A stretch of 64,000 nt of DNA from Linyphia triangularis (lineage: Eukaryota > Arthropoda > Arachnida > Araneae > Linyphiidae). Below, in pieces: positions 29,423-41,994 of this stretch. How positions within the stretch are numbered: position 1 is the first letter of the stretch; each line of letters starts with the position of its first letter. The position numbers and the translations under genes were made by a program. The notes beneath the pieces are model-generated. The model did not search any database. It was not told where the DNA came from and was given only the letters and a program-made list of their open reading frames with translations. The DNA is taken from positions 21,621,521 to 21,685,520 of the forward strand of contig OZ021732.1 in the NCBI GenBank assembly GCA_963978545.1. Direction: 5' to 3'.

Positions 29423-32400
29423 GTTTACCCTTGAATTTTCACAAACGCGGTAAAAAATTTGAAAATATATTCTGGTAATTCCAGCCTTAGTGCTGCGGTT
29501 GTTGTAATGGTCTAGAATCATCGTAATTGTGAAATTGACGAATTGTAGTCCTTTCTCCCACTTTAAATGAAAGAATTGTTTCTAGTAGTTTAAATTTCCC
29601 TTTCTTGATTTGGATTCCTGACATGAAGGCAATAGAGTATTTGACCATAATGGTTAGACCTCCAGTAGTAATATCGAAATTGAAATGCTCTTCGAATTTA
29701 GATCTTTTGTTCCCGAATTAATTTACGCTGTTGTTCGTTGTATTATTTTTAAAGGTGTGTCATTATATTGAACTGGAAAAGTTTGGAATGATAATACATG
29801 AAATTTATAGAGGTAATTTGAGTGGTAATATTTCGTAATAAAATTACGAATTGCATGTGATTAATAGTTCTTCATGAGGTTCAGTTGTATGAGCAAATGT
29901 GTTTCCCCTTCCTTTTCAACCTTTATTTGGTTTTAAGACGTGCCTGGTAAAAGTTTGAAATGCTTTCAATTCAACTTAAGTGAGAAATTTGGCTTCCTAT
30001 TGCTAGTTTGATTAAGCGGTCTTGGTTAGAAGTTGAAAAATTTGTTTAATTTGCATTGGTATTGCGAAAAGATTGGTATAATTGTGATCCCTGTTTTGGA
30101 GTTGGGGATTCCTGACAGTTATGGGAAGGTGTGATTCTCGATTTCTTTTAAATATGACAACAAAATTAGAATATTGATTCAAAATTATACGGTCGAAATA
30201 GAATTGTCGTAACGTCGAATGCAACGAAATCAGTTGGTTGAAAAGTTCGTGTAAGATTAGCATGGAGTTATTTGGTATATGCGTGACCCCTTAATTTAGA
30301 GTGGATTAATAAAAGAAACGATGTTTGACCCCTGATTATTTTAAATATTTCAACGGAATTTCAATTTTAATTCGAAATATTATTACTGAAGCAGATTTAT
30401 CATAACGTAGAAGGCAAAGAAAGAAGTATTTGTACCCCTTCCTATTATAAGCACTTAGTAGAATAATTGGCTAAGATTGCCATAGAGTTGTTTGGTATAC
30501 ATGTGACCCCTCAAATAAGGTTGGATTAGTAAAAGATACGAGATAGTTGAACCCCTGGTTATTTTTAAATATTTCAACGATACTTCCGTATTTTTTTCAA
30601 TTTAAATGAACGAATTACAGTTAATCATAATGTATGTATTAAAGAACCATAAGCCGTTGAAAAATTGGTATAAGATTGGAATAGAGTATTATGTCTATAT
30701 TTGGTGTATGTGTGACCCCTCAATTTAGAGTCGATTAAAGAAAGGTATGAGAAGGTGTGACGCCTGATTTTTTTCCAATATGTCCATGAAATTGCAGTGT
30801 TTAATCTAACATTAATGGTCTAAGAATTAACATAACGTCGAAGTTAAACAACTCTTGTGTGATAACCCATTCTAATATAAGATTTTAGTTGAATAATTTG
30901 TGTAATATTGGCATAGATTATTACGATGATGTTTGGTCTATGTGTGACCCCTCAATTAAGAGTCGATTAAAGAATAGTATAAGAGAGTGTGATCCTTGGT
31001 GTGATGAGAAGGTAGTTTTTAAAAATGTTTTAATGTTCCCTTAATTCAAATTCCTTAATTATTTAAAAAAAATTCAATGAAATTTCCAAATTTATTCTAA
31101 ATTTAATATTAAAATACGAATTACCACTGCGTAGAAGTCAAAGAAATATGGTGTGTTAACCCCTTTTTTTACTAATAGATTTTAGTTGAATAATTTGTGT
31201 AAGATAGGAATAGAACGTCATGATGATATTTGGTTTTTGTGTGACACCTCAATGTAAACTATTGATAAATGGTATGTGAAGGTGTGACCCCTGATTATTT
31301 AAAAATATTTCGATGAAAATTCAAAATTAATTATAAATTTAATGAATGAATTAGAATGATCATATCGTAGAAGGTAAAGAAATTAATGTGTGATCCCTTT
31401 TCTACTTTAAGCGGTCAGTGGAATATAGAAGTAAAATTTGAATAGTGTATTACGATTAAATTTGGTATATGTGTGACCCTTATATATTCAGAGTCGATTA
31501 TTTCATGAAGGTTATGAAAAGGTGTGACCCCTGTTTTTTATTAAAACTTTAAAAAAAAATTCAACATTGGTTCTTGCATTTAAAAAAAGGAATACAATTA
31601 TCACAACGTTTAAGGTAACGAAATTAGTGTATGAACACGTTTCTAATATAAGAAATCCGTTGAATAATTGGAGTAAGATTTGACAAAGAGTTTTACGATG
31701 ATACTAGATATTTGTGTGACCCCTCACTTTAAACTCGATTCCTAAAAGTTATGTGAAGGTGTGACCCCTGATTGTTTAAAAATATTTCCATGAAATTTCC
31801 GTTTTCCTAGTAAATTTTAATGAACGCATTTGAATTGTCATAACGTTGAAGTTAAAGAACCATTGTGTGACCCATTCTAATATAAGCTATTAGTTGAATA
31901 ATTGGTGTAAGATCGTTATAGAACGACACGATGATGTTTGGTTTTTGTGTGACCCCTCAATTTAAACTAATGATAAATGGTATGTGAAGGTGTGACCCCT
32001 GATTATTTAAAAATATTTCGATGGAAATTCAAAATTGATTCTAAATTTAATGAATGAAGTAGAGTGACCATATCGTAGAAAGTAAAGAAATTAATGTTAC
32101 GATTAAATTTGGTATATGTGTGACCCTTATATATTCAGAGTAGATTATTTCTTGAATTTTATGAGAAGGTATGACCCTTCATTTCTTCAAATATGTCTAC
32201 AAAAGTACAGTATTTATTCTAAATTTGATGAACAAAATAGAATTATCATAATGTCGAAGTTAGAGAACCATTGTGTGACCCATTATAGTATAAGTTGTTA
32301 GTTGAATAATTGGTGTAAGATCGTTATAGAACGTCACGATAATGTTTGGTTTTTGTGTGAACCCTCAATTTAAACTATTGATAAATGGTTAGACCCCTGA

Positions 32401-33973
32401 TTTTTTCGAAACGCTTCAGCAAAAGTTCAACACTGGTTATCGCATCTAATAAACGTAATTGAATTATCACAACGTTTAAAGTAACGAGATAAGTGTATGA
32501 ATCCGTTTCTAATATAAGCAATTAGTTGAATAATTGAAGTAAGATTTGACTAAGAGTGCTACGATGATGCTAAATATTTGTATGACCCCTCAATTTAAAC
32601 TTAATTCCTAAAAGGTATGTGAAGGTGTGACCCCTGATTGTTTGAAAATATTTCCTTAAATTTCCCGTATTCATAGTAAAATTTGATGTACCCAGTTGAA
32701 TCGTCATAACGTTGAAGTTAAAGAAACATTGTGTGTGTATTAGGGTAAAATATGGATAGTGCATAAGAATACATATGGTATATGTGTGACCCTTCAATTA
32801 AGAGTCGGTTATTGAATTAAGATTATGAGAAAGTGTGACCCCTCATTTTTTCAAATATGTCTAAGAAATTACAGTAATAAATTCTAAATTTAATGAACAA
32901 AATAGAATTATCATAGCGTCGAAGTGAAAGAACCATTGTGTGATAATTCATTTTAATATAAGTTGTTATTGGAATAATTGGTGTAAGATCGTTATAGACC
33001 GTCACGATGATATTTGGTTTTTGTGTGACCCCTCAATTTAAAGTATTGATAAATTATATGTGAAGGTGTGACTCCTGATTATATAAAAATATTTCAATGA
33101 AAATTCAAAATTGATTCTAAATTTAATGAATGAAGTAGAATGACCATATCGTAGAAGGGAAAGAAATTAATGTTATGATTATATTTGGTATATGTGTCAC
33201 CCTTTTATATTGAGAGTAGATTATTTCATGAAGGTTATGAGAAGGTGTGACCTCTCATTTTTTCAAATATGTCTACGAAATAGCAGTGTTTATTCTAGGT
33301 TTGATGAATGGAATAGAATTATCATAATGATGAAGTTAAAGAACCATAATGTGATAACCCATTCTAATAAGATGTTAGTTGAATATTTGTGCAAGATTGG
33401 CATATAGTATTTCGATGATGTTTGGTCTATGTGTGACCCCTCAATTGAGAGTCGATTTAAAAATGGTATAATAAAGTGTGATCCTTGGTGTTATGAGAAG
33501 ATAATATTTAAATATATTTCATTTATCCCTTACTTTAAATCCCTTAATTATTTAAAAAATTTTCAATGAAATTTCAAAATTTATTCTAAATTTATTAATA
33601 AACTACAGTTTACCACTACGTAGAAGTTAAAGAAATATGGTCTGTTAACCCTTTTCTACTAAAAGCAGTTCGTTGAATAATTGGTGAGAGGATAAAACAG
33701 AGTATTACGATGATATTTGGTATTTTTGTGACCCCTCAATTTAAACACGATTAATAAAAGGTATATGCGGTTGTGACTCCTTAATATTTAAAAATATTTC
33801 AATTAAATTAACGTATTCATATTAAAATTTAAAGAAAGAAGTAGAATTGTCATTACGTTGAAGTTAAAGCAACATAGTGTGTGTATTTGGGTAATATATG
33901 GATAGTGCATTGCGAATACATGTGGTATTGTGTGACCCCTTATCACAGAATCGATTATGAAATTAATTTTATG
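29423..33973. repeat. HOR-B unit 5 (4,551 bp)
   Basis: The opening ~650 bp pairs with unit 3 rather than with units 1, 2 and 4: an open frame at 30,012-30,263 sits exactly 8,322 bp after its homologue at 21,690-21,941. The body has accumulated more single-base differences than the other units. Its last ~1.8 kb (about 32,160-33,973) is the same tail found in unit 3 and at 10,457-12,270. Greater divergence fits a position near the array edge, where homogenisation is weaker. Confidence 0.92.
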
Positions 33974-34557
33974 GTTTACCCTTGAATTTTCACAAACACG
34001 GTAAAAAATTTGAAAATATATTCTGGTAATTCCAGCCTAATTGCTGCGGTTGCTGTAATGGTCTAGAATCATCGTAATTGTGAAATTGACGAGTTGTAGT
34101 CCTTTATCCCAATTTAAATGAAAGAATTGATTCTAGTAGTTTAAATTTCCCTTTCTTGATTTGGATTCCTGACATGAAGGCAATAGAGTATTTGACTGTA
34201 ATGGTTAGACCCTTAGAAGTAATATCGAAATTGAAATGCTCTTCGATACTAGATATTCTGATCCTGAAATCATTTATTATTTTCTTCGTTTTGATATTTT
34301 TAAAGGTGTGTCTTTATATTTAATTGAAACAGTTTGGAGCAGTAATATATGAAATTTATCGAGGTAATTTTAGTGATAAAATTTGGTAAAATAAATTACT
34401 AATTTAACACGTTTAGTACATCTCCATGAGGCTAAGTTGAATGAGCAAATGAGCCCCCTTCTCTTTTGAATTTTTATTTGGTTTTAAGACGTGCCTGGTC
34501 AAAGTTTGAAATGCTTTCTTTTTAACTTAAGTGAATTTTCTGGCTTCCTATTGATGG

Positions 34558-34738
34558 GCCGACCAAACGGTATGGTGGTTAACATGCTAGCTTCTAGACC
34601 GCGAGGTTGCGGGTTCGAGTCCCGTGTAAGGCATGGGTGTTTGTAAATGAATGTTGGCTTGTCAAATAACGAATGCTTCGGCGCATTATAGCCCTCGTGT
34701 TGCTGACGGCGCCAGATAATCTGAAAACAACTAACCAA
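34558..34738 (+). mobile_element. tRNA-derived SINE
   Basis: Relative to the uninterrupted homologue near 12,836-12,870, about 180 extra bases lie between TTCCTATTGATGG and ATTTTGAATAAGTGGTC. The insert has RNA polymerase III promoter elements: an A-box-like TATGGTGGTTAACATGC at about 34,571-34,587 and a canonical B box GGTTCGAGTCC at 34,612-34,622, in a tRNA-like context (CCGCGAGGTTGC before, CGTG after). No acceptor stem can be formed, so it is not a working tRNA gene. The 3' part (to about 34,738) is unrelated to tRNA. I could not define a clean target duplication, so the ends are approximate. An open frame on the opposite strand is a by-product. Confidence 0.75.
34612..34622 (+). promoter_or_regulatory. 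Pol III B box of the SINE
   Basis: GGTTCGAGTCC matches the internal control region B of tRNA genes (GGTTCRANNCC). It lies about 25-40 bp after the A-box-like stretch, close to the spacing in tRNA-derived SINEs. Confidence 0.8.
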
Positions 34739-35186
34739 TCTATGGATATTTTGAATAAGTGGTCTTGGTTAGAAGTTGAATATTTGGTTTAAAGCTGGCA
34801 TCGGCATTGCGAATAGATTTGGTATAATAGTGACCCCTGTATTCCGAGTTGATTATTTATTAAAGTTATGGGAAGGAATTAGACTTGATTTAGTAAAATA
34901 AATCAACGAAATTTCTATATTGTTTGAACATTTTACGCACGAAATAGAATTTTTATAACGTAGAAGGTAACGAAATAAGTGTGTGAACTCTTTCCTATTA
35001 TAAGCATTTAGTTGAAAAATTCGTGTAAGATTAGTATAGAATTATTTGGTATATATGTGACTCCTCAATTTAGAGTGGGTTAATAAAAGGTACGAGAATG
35101 ATTGACTCCTGATTATTTTCAAATATTTCAACGATACCTTCGATTTTATTTCAAATATAATGAACGAAGTATTGTTTATGATAGCG

Positions 35187-38100
35187 AATGTTGGTTGTAG
35201 ACCTCAAACACTATTTATGTTAGTTCACCAAAAAGATTATTTTATTTGGATAATAAAAAATAAAAAAAAGATTTGATTGCATACTTGGCGTCAGTTTACA
35301 TAATTAGTTGGAGGATTCGTTTACTATTACTCGTACACTATTTATGTTAGTTCACCAAAAAGATTATTTTATTTGGATAATAAAAAAAAAAAAAAAGATT
35401 TGATTGCATACTTGGCGTCAGTTTACATAATTAGTTGGAGGATTCGGATGTCTATTTGGGGAGGTTGGAGGCTATTCAAAAGGACAAGCAGTAATAGTAT
35501 GTCAGAAAAATGTAGAATACTTGGAATATTGGTTGTAGACCTAAAACGTGATTTATATTATTTCACCAAAAATATAATTTTTTATTAGATTATATATTCA
35601 TATACATATATATATGTATAAATAAAAAAGATTTGATCACATATTTTGCATTAGCAGACATAATTTGTAAGATAATTAAGATGGCTATTTAGAAACTTTG
35701 GATGCCGTTCAAAATAACCGTTATAGACTATTTGGAAAATGTATAATACTTGGAATGTTATTTGTAGACCTAAAACTCGATTTATGTTAGTTCACCAAAA
35801 AGGTAATTTTAATTAGATAATAAAATGAATAAGATTTGATTACATACTTTGCGTCAGTTTACGTAATTTGTGGGAGGATTCGAATGGCTATTTTGGGGAG
35901 GATGGAGGCCATTTAAACGGACACGTAAATGATAGATAGTATGCCAGAAAAATGTAGAATACTTGGAATGTTGGTTATAAACCTAAAACGCGATTTATGT
36001 TAGTTCACTCGAAAGGTAATTTTTATATTAAAAAAAAAAAAAAAATAAGATTTGATCACATATTTTGCATTAGTATACATAGTTTGTGAGATGATTACGA
36101 TGACTATTTAGAAGTGATGGATGCCGTTCAAAAAGACCGTAATAGACAGTATGTTGGAAAATATATAATACTTAGAATGTTAGTTGTAGGTCTAGAGCTC
36201 TATTTATGTGAGTTCACCAAATAGATAATTTTAATTAGATAATTAAAAAACATAAGATTTGATTAAATACTTTACGTCCGTTAACATAATTTGTGGGAGG
36301 ATTCGGATGGCTATTTTGGGGAGGATGGAGGCCATTCAAAACGACACAAAATAATAGATAGTTTGTAAGAAAAATATAGAATACTTGGAATGTTGGTTGT
36401 AGACCTAAAACGTGATTTATGTTAGTTCACTAGAAAGATAATTTTTATATTAAAAAAAATAAGATTTGATCACATATTTTGCATTAGCATACATAGTTTG
36501 TGAGATGATTACGATGGCTATTTAGAAGTGATGGATGCCGTTCAAAAAGACCGTAATAGATAGTATGTTGGAAAATATATAATACTTAGAATGTTAGTTG
36601 TAGGTCTAGAGCTCTATTTATGTGAGTTCACCAAATAGATAATTTTAATTAGATAATTAAAAAACATAAGATTTGATTATATACTTTGCGTCGTTAACAT
36701 AATTTGTGGGAGGATTCGGATGGCTATTTTGGGGAGGATGGAGGCCATTCAAAACGACACAAATTGTAAGAAAAATATAGAATACTTGGAATGTTGGTTG
36801 TAGACCTAAAACGTGATTTATGTTAGTTCACTAGAAAGATAAATTTTTTTTTAATATAATAAAAATTATCACATATTTTGCTTTAGCATATATAGTTTGT
36901 AAGATGATTGCGATATCTATTTAGAAGTTATGGATGCTTTTCAAAAAGACCGTAATAGACAGTATCTCGGAAAATGTATAATACTTGGAATGTTAGTTGT
37001 AGACCTGAAACGTGATTTATATTAGTTCACCAAAAAGAAAATTTTTATTAGATAAAAAATAAAATTTTATTACATACTTTTCGCCAGTTAACATAATTTG
37101 TGGGAGGATTTGGATGTCTATTTGTGGAGGACGGAGGCCATTCAAAAGGACACAAGGTTAAAGATAGTATGTCAGAAAAATGTAGAATACTTAGAACGTT
37201 GGTTGTTGACCATCTTAAAACGCTATTTATGTTAGTTCGCCAAAAAAGATTATTTAAGTTAGATAATCAAAATAAGATTTGATGGCAACCCTTGCGTCAG
37301 CATACATAATTTGTGGAAGGATTCGTATGGCTATTTAATCATGGTATTTCAAAATAAAAAATAAGACAGCTTATAGTTAATAAAGTAGAATACTTTAACT
37401 TTTTATTTTAGACCATCATAAAATACTGTTTCTGTTAGACTAGAATATAACCACCGTTTAAATTTATAATTTCTTATTAAGCTTAATGGCACTTCTTGTG
37501 TCACCGTATGTCATCTGTTAGAAAATTCGAGTGGCTGCTTGGGGTCATTAAAAATTATGTATTATCTGTTCATTAAAAAATTAGATACGTAATTTAAAAT
37601 TACGCATAACGAAATTACATAATTTTATACCTTCTTGAAACATGAATTATGTTAGTTAACTTAAGTTAAATTTTATACAAAATTTTTTTTTAAAAAAATG
37701 AATAATTTCGAAAATTATTGAAATGTTAGTTGAAAAACAACATTAAAACGCGATTTGTCTCTGCATTATAACAATATTTAAATTATATAATTCAGATATA
37801 ATACCACACCTGGCGTTAGTATGTATGATTTGTGGGAGGAATTGGATGAATATTCAGGGAGAATAAATAAGAAAATAGCATGCTTATTGTATAATTTTGA
37901 AAAGTACGTAGTAAAATTGTAACGTTAGCTGGATAGACCACCCTAAAATGCTATGGTAGATCATTTTAGTCGATAGATATAATACAAGTATCAATAAATT
38001 AAAAATTGGAAGTCACCAAATAAAATTATTTGGAGAATATCTGTAAACCAAAATGTATGTACGCATTACGAGATGTTAAGTAAAATTTAGTGTTGCCGGT
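35187..38100. repeat. Satellite 2: ~200-215-bp monomers, dimeric
   Basis: A TTAGTTCACCAAAAAGATAATTTT-type landmark recurs near 35,221, 35,348, 35,559, 35,788, 36,001, 36,210, 36,423, 36,624, 36,824, 37,023 and 37,233, then in decayed form near 37,434 and 37,650. Two monomer types alternate. One carries GGAGGATTCGGATGGCTATTTTGGGGAGGATGG; the other carries GAGATGATTACGATGGCTATTTAGAAGTGATGG and a TCTAGAGCTC stretch. The dimer is therefore about 400-420 bp. Similarity fades from about 37,340 to 38,100, marking the array edge. It has no visible relation to satellite 1. No gene is seen; short open frames at 35,373 and 37,100 are by-products. Confidence 0.92.
35208..35461. repeat. Local 127-bp tandem duplication in satellite 2
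   Basis: The stretch from ACACTATTTATGTTAGTTCACC (35,208) to the GGAGGATTCG motif is repeated starting at 35,335, a 127-bp step rather than the usual ~200 bp. The copies differ mainly in the length of an A run, so the duplication is recent. It lies at the junction with satellite 1. Confidence 0.85.
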
Positions 38101-38998
38101 AAAAGTAATTATTTTTGAGCAGGCTCTTATAAATTATCGTAAACTAGTTAATAGCGATTAACATATGCGATACAAATAACCCTCACTTTCAAACATATTG
38201 ACTATTGAATTGTTCTACTTTCAGGCTAGCACACTGTGCCCGGGCGCGAACATATTTAGCCCGGTATGAATCCTCTGAGACTAGCCCTTTGTAAATAGGC
38301 TTTTCTCTTAGGACAAATACCATGGCTAGTATTTCTCAGCTGTTGTTACTCAGTGGTAAGTATGACTGTGAGATAAGTTTCTTTATTTTTCAGAAACTAT
38401 TTAATCAGAATATTTGTGTGTTTTTTTTCAGCAATCTTTAAATATCAAAGTGGATGAATTAGAAACAAATATTCTGAAAAGTCTTTTTACGCACCTAAAA
38501 AGTGTACCAAAAATCAAAAAAATTACTTAAATGTTCCCCTTGTGAAACTTAAACTTGCATTATGTTACTCACCCTTCAGAAATTGAAAATTGTTGTTATT
38601 TTGTAAATTTATTTTACTGGTGCATAAGGTTTGAAAGTAAAAAGAAACTTTTAGTACAGGGAAAATAGGCATGCTGACTACTGCATAGGAGGCGTTGTTA
38701 CAAATTTAGTCAACATTTTAAAACGTTTCTTTGAATTTGTTCAGATAATTATATTGACTGAAATGTTATCTGTGAATAAATATAAAAATTTCTACTCACC
38801 CCAATACGAAAAATATTATTTTTCTTTTAAATTCTGTTATTTGGCTCGAAAATACAAGCCAATTTCTCTCTTTCTTATTACAATAAAAGTCAAAGAATCA
38901 TTTGGGAAAACAAATGCTAGTACTTATTATGATGTCTACTGAAGATCCGAAGAAAATCAATGCGTGAGAAAACAAAAGAAAAGCTTTTGGAGCTGAAG

Positions 38999-39030
<32 letters not shown>
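38999..39030. repeat. Poly-A tract (32 nt)
   Basis: An uninterrupted A run follows GAGCTGAAG and precedes CGAAACCCGG. It could be the tail of an old retroposed copy, but I see no recognisable element body next to it. Confidence 0.9.
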
Positions 39031-39031
<1 letters not shown>

Positions 39032-40241
39032 GAAACCCGGTATTGAGGAGAGTAGTTTAAATAGATTTTTGAATATATATATAAAATTCCAAAAATTATG
39101 AAAATTGATTTCCATCCAGGTATAAAAAAGGTAAGGTAACGCTAACATAAGATCATGATCATTATTTTACTAAGGGAAAAAATTTACCAAAGTGCTATAA
39201 AATTTTCTACTATAAAAATTAAAAAGTCTTAGGTATGCTCATCTTCTAAATGTTGATGCACGTATTGTAAAATACTAACTTAAGAATTTTTAGACTTTTT
39301 ATATTTATAAATAAAGCAATAAATGTTTTTATTTCCTACAAAACCCAAAGATAATTTTAGTTTGCTTTTTTTTTTTACTACTAACTTTTTTTTAATATAG
39401 ATAGATTCTAGTTCAACCCACTTCATGGGGTCGATATTCTTCTACATAAAAGAAGCAACTTAAAATATGTTCGTGTAAAAATTACGTGGAGAATTATGCT
39501 ATTTGTAAACAACTCCCACGTATTGTTTTGTATTCAAATATTAATCTGTCGTATTCTATTAGACTGAAAAATGATCCTCTTCGGCCTATTTTACAGGTCC
39601 AAGAACAGTGAAAAAATGTTCATCTGCCAGTATAAATTGATGTTTAATTATATAAAACTTGACAAGATAGCTGCACACTGCCATTTCACCCGAAAGCGAT
39701 CTAGACTGTCTTTGCACCTTTAACATTGCATGACATAGTCACAGTTATCAAATAATAACCAACCATGCGTCAGTTGGTTTAGCACTCTGTTTTGGCGCCA
39801 AGCGGCAGTATGCTTAGTTTTAATTAAATTTTATTCGATTTCGTTTTGAAAGTTTAATTGTGAATTGAGTAGGAAAAAAAAATATAATTTGGTTTTGAAG
39901 TTGCAGTTAAAGAATAAGGGTCATGGAGCGATGTGTTACTTTTTAAAAAACAAATATCCTCCATTTCTCATAATTTTAGTAATCATTCATGGGCAACGAC
40001 AGAATCATTTTCAAGGGGTGCAGATGATACCCTAGGAAGAGGGTGCAAATGCAGTTACTTTTTGTTTTGTTTATCTTTGATCTTATAATAGCTTATGCTA
40101 GTGAAATTTTTATTTATAGTTAATTTAATAAATATATTAAGTTTCCTATCCATTTTGAATATTTTAGTATCTATATCATACTTTCCAGTGAATCTTGCCA
40201 CTTTTCTCCATATTTACTTTTTATCTTTTGTGTGTGGGTGA

Positions 40242-40255
40242 GGGGGGGGGGGGGG
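40242..40255. repeat. Poly-G tract (14 nt)
   Basis: An unbroken run of G lies in otherwise AT-rich DNA. It is preceded by GTGTGTGGGTGA. Confidence 0.9.
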
Positions 40256-40364
40256 AGGATGCAAGTGCTTCCTATGGTACCTCCGTGGCAGTACCCTCGT
40301 ATTCATCTAAAAATCAATTGTGAACCTTCCTGTTCATGATTGCTATAGATTGGCTTGATTGTCA

Positions 40365-40365
<1 letters not shown>

Positions 40366-40395
<30 letters not shown>
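40366..40395. repeat. Poly-A tract (30 nt)
   Basis: An uninterrupted A run follows GATTGTCAC. No attached retroelement can be recognised. Confidence 0.9.
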
Positions 40396-40397
<2 letters not shown>

Positions 40398-41956
40398 AAA
40401 TAGTGATTACTTACTAAGCCTACAAATTATTAGAAAGTTTATTAAATCACAGTTGCTTCTCATGATAAAGATATTACGTAGTCTATTACATGTGTGTCCC
40501 GAGTTTTGCTAATATCATGCTTCAAAGCATTCAAATTCCATGAGTCATTTGGAAGTGAGAGAGTGAGTCATCAAAGCTTGTCAAAATCTGCAATATTTTT
40601 GTTAAATAGTACTTAAGTTTAAAATTTCAGACTTCTTTGTGCATTGGAAGATAGTGTTTTGTGACCCACAAATAGACTGTTATTTTTATGAAAAATATTT
40701 TACAATAGGTTTTTCTTCAAATACATTGGAATAAATATATATATATATATATTTTATTATACTTTCTAAAAAACGAAGCTTTTAAGAAGACTATTAAATG
40801 TTATACCTACCACTTTATTTTTTCCATTAATAAATACATAACAATTATCTGAGAAATATTTACCCGAGATGATTGAACTGCAGTGAATGAAGCTCAGCTT
40901 AATAGTAGTAAGCTTGTGTTGTTTGCTGCTTATGAATCCGGAAGTTTTTTACTGACTCGCTGTTGCTGTTTCAAGAATTGTAGAATTATTGAAGAATAAT
41001 AAAAGAAGTTATTTACTAAGCCTGTGTCATCATTTCTTTGATAAAAAAAAATCCTAATACTTTTAATATTTGCAATAGTAAACAGTTAACAGTCACATTT
41101 TAAAGAATTCTCTTTAAATTTATCCTTCCATCACCAATTAGTATTTCTGGGACTTAATGGGGAAATACGTTTTAGTTATTTCAAAAATTTGAAAAATGAA
41201 TGACATACATTGTGGTAACGAGATGGTGCATCGAGATTTTCATTTTTTAGCAAAGGAATAAAGACGTGTTTAATCACTGCACATAAAAAAAAAATCCTTG
41301 TTTGGTGATTCTTAACAGTCATAACGGCGCTCAAGGATTGAAAAAATTTGTATTTTTGTCTGTATTATTTAATAAAATTATGTTTTCTTTTATATAATGA
41401 AAAATATTGCCAGTTTTTTCTTTAAAACATGGAATTTTTACATCATATCTGCACTGACATTAAATTACAAAATAATTAGATTATTTTAGTTTTTGTGTTT
41501 ACTTCGCTATTTTTTTTCTCCTTTTTTCCCCATCTTACGACAGCATTATGAGTTAGTCCACATGTTTAAACGAGCTGATTCAATCTGTGCTTCGGTTCGA
41601 AATTCTGCCTATTTTAATAATTAACACTTATACAATTTTTCAAGTAATGTTGATTTTTTCCATCACAAGAGAGTTTAATTAACTTATTTTATATAAAAGC
41701 ATATCTCGCGTTTTCTAAATATGTTATTCGCCCCATTTTAATTTCGGCTTCTTAAGAGCAAAATGGAGCAAATTTTTTTCCCCTATAAGTATTCGTTTGT
41801 TTTCTACAATATATCCAAAATTTATAGATGTAAATATCCAGATAATAATGTTTTAAGCTTATAAGCTGAATTCACGTAAGAATTAACTCTAAAAACACAT
41901 TCGTAGAAAATTAAATAGCTCACTGAAATAGTCTAATGTTCCAAGATGAAAAAAAA

Positions 41957-41961
41957 ATAAA

Positions 41962-41992
<31 letters not shown>
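41957..41992. repeat. (AAT)n microsatellite
   Basis: About eleven AAT/ATA repeats follow an A-rich stretch. They create a run of isoleucines in the antisense open frame. Confidence 0.9.

Positions 41993-41994
<2 letters not shown>

Larger units (their letters stand above)
1..35186. repeat. Satellite 1: GTGTGACCCCT-box tandem array
   Basis: The array starts before the window and runs without unique sequence to about 35,186. It is AT-rich, with GC concentrated in a recurring box, GTGTGACCCCT, and weaker forms such as TGTGACCCTTA, GTGTGGCCCCT and GTGTGATCCTT. Boxes usually come in pairs: the first is followed by CAATTTAAAC or TATATTCAGAG, the second 43-52 bp later by GATTATTTAAA or similar. The rest of each monomer is AT-rich (for example ATTCTAAATTTAATGAATGAAGTAGAAT) and often holds a weaker third form, TGTGATAACCC. 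Monomers are roughly 171 to 295 bp, arranged in two higher-order schemes described separately. Many short open frames occur on both strands and repeat with the units; they are by-products. The repeat order is seen directly; a centromeric or heterochromatic role is inference. Confidence 0.97.
33974..35186. repeat. HOR-B partial, divergent last unit
   Basis: The unit opening GTTTACCCTTGAATTTTCAC is present, but from about 34,200 onward it departs steadily from the other units. It is interrupted by a SINE near 34,558 and loses recognisable monomer order by about 35,186, where satellite 2 begins. This is the right-hand edge of the array. Confidence 0.88.

Noticed and set aside
34571..34625. A tRNA gene
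   Set aside because: A- and B-box-like motifs are present, but there is no acceptor stem or cloverleaf and the surroundings fit a SINE.
1..35186. Regularly spaced short repeats that could be taken for a CRISPR array
   Set aside because: The spacers are themselves repeated and related, spacing varies from 43 to ~250 bp, and the DNA is eukaryotic satellite.
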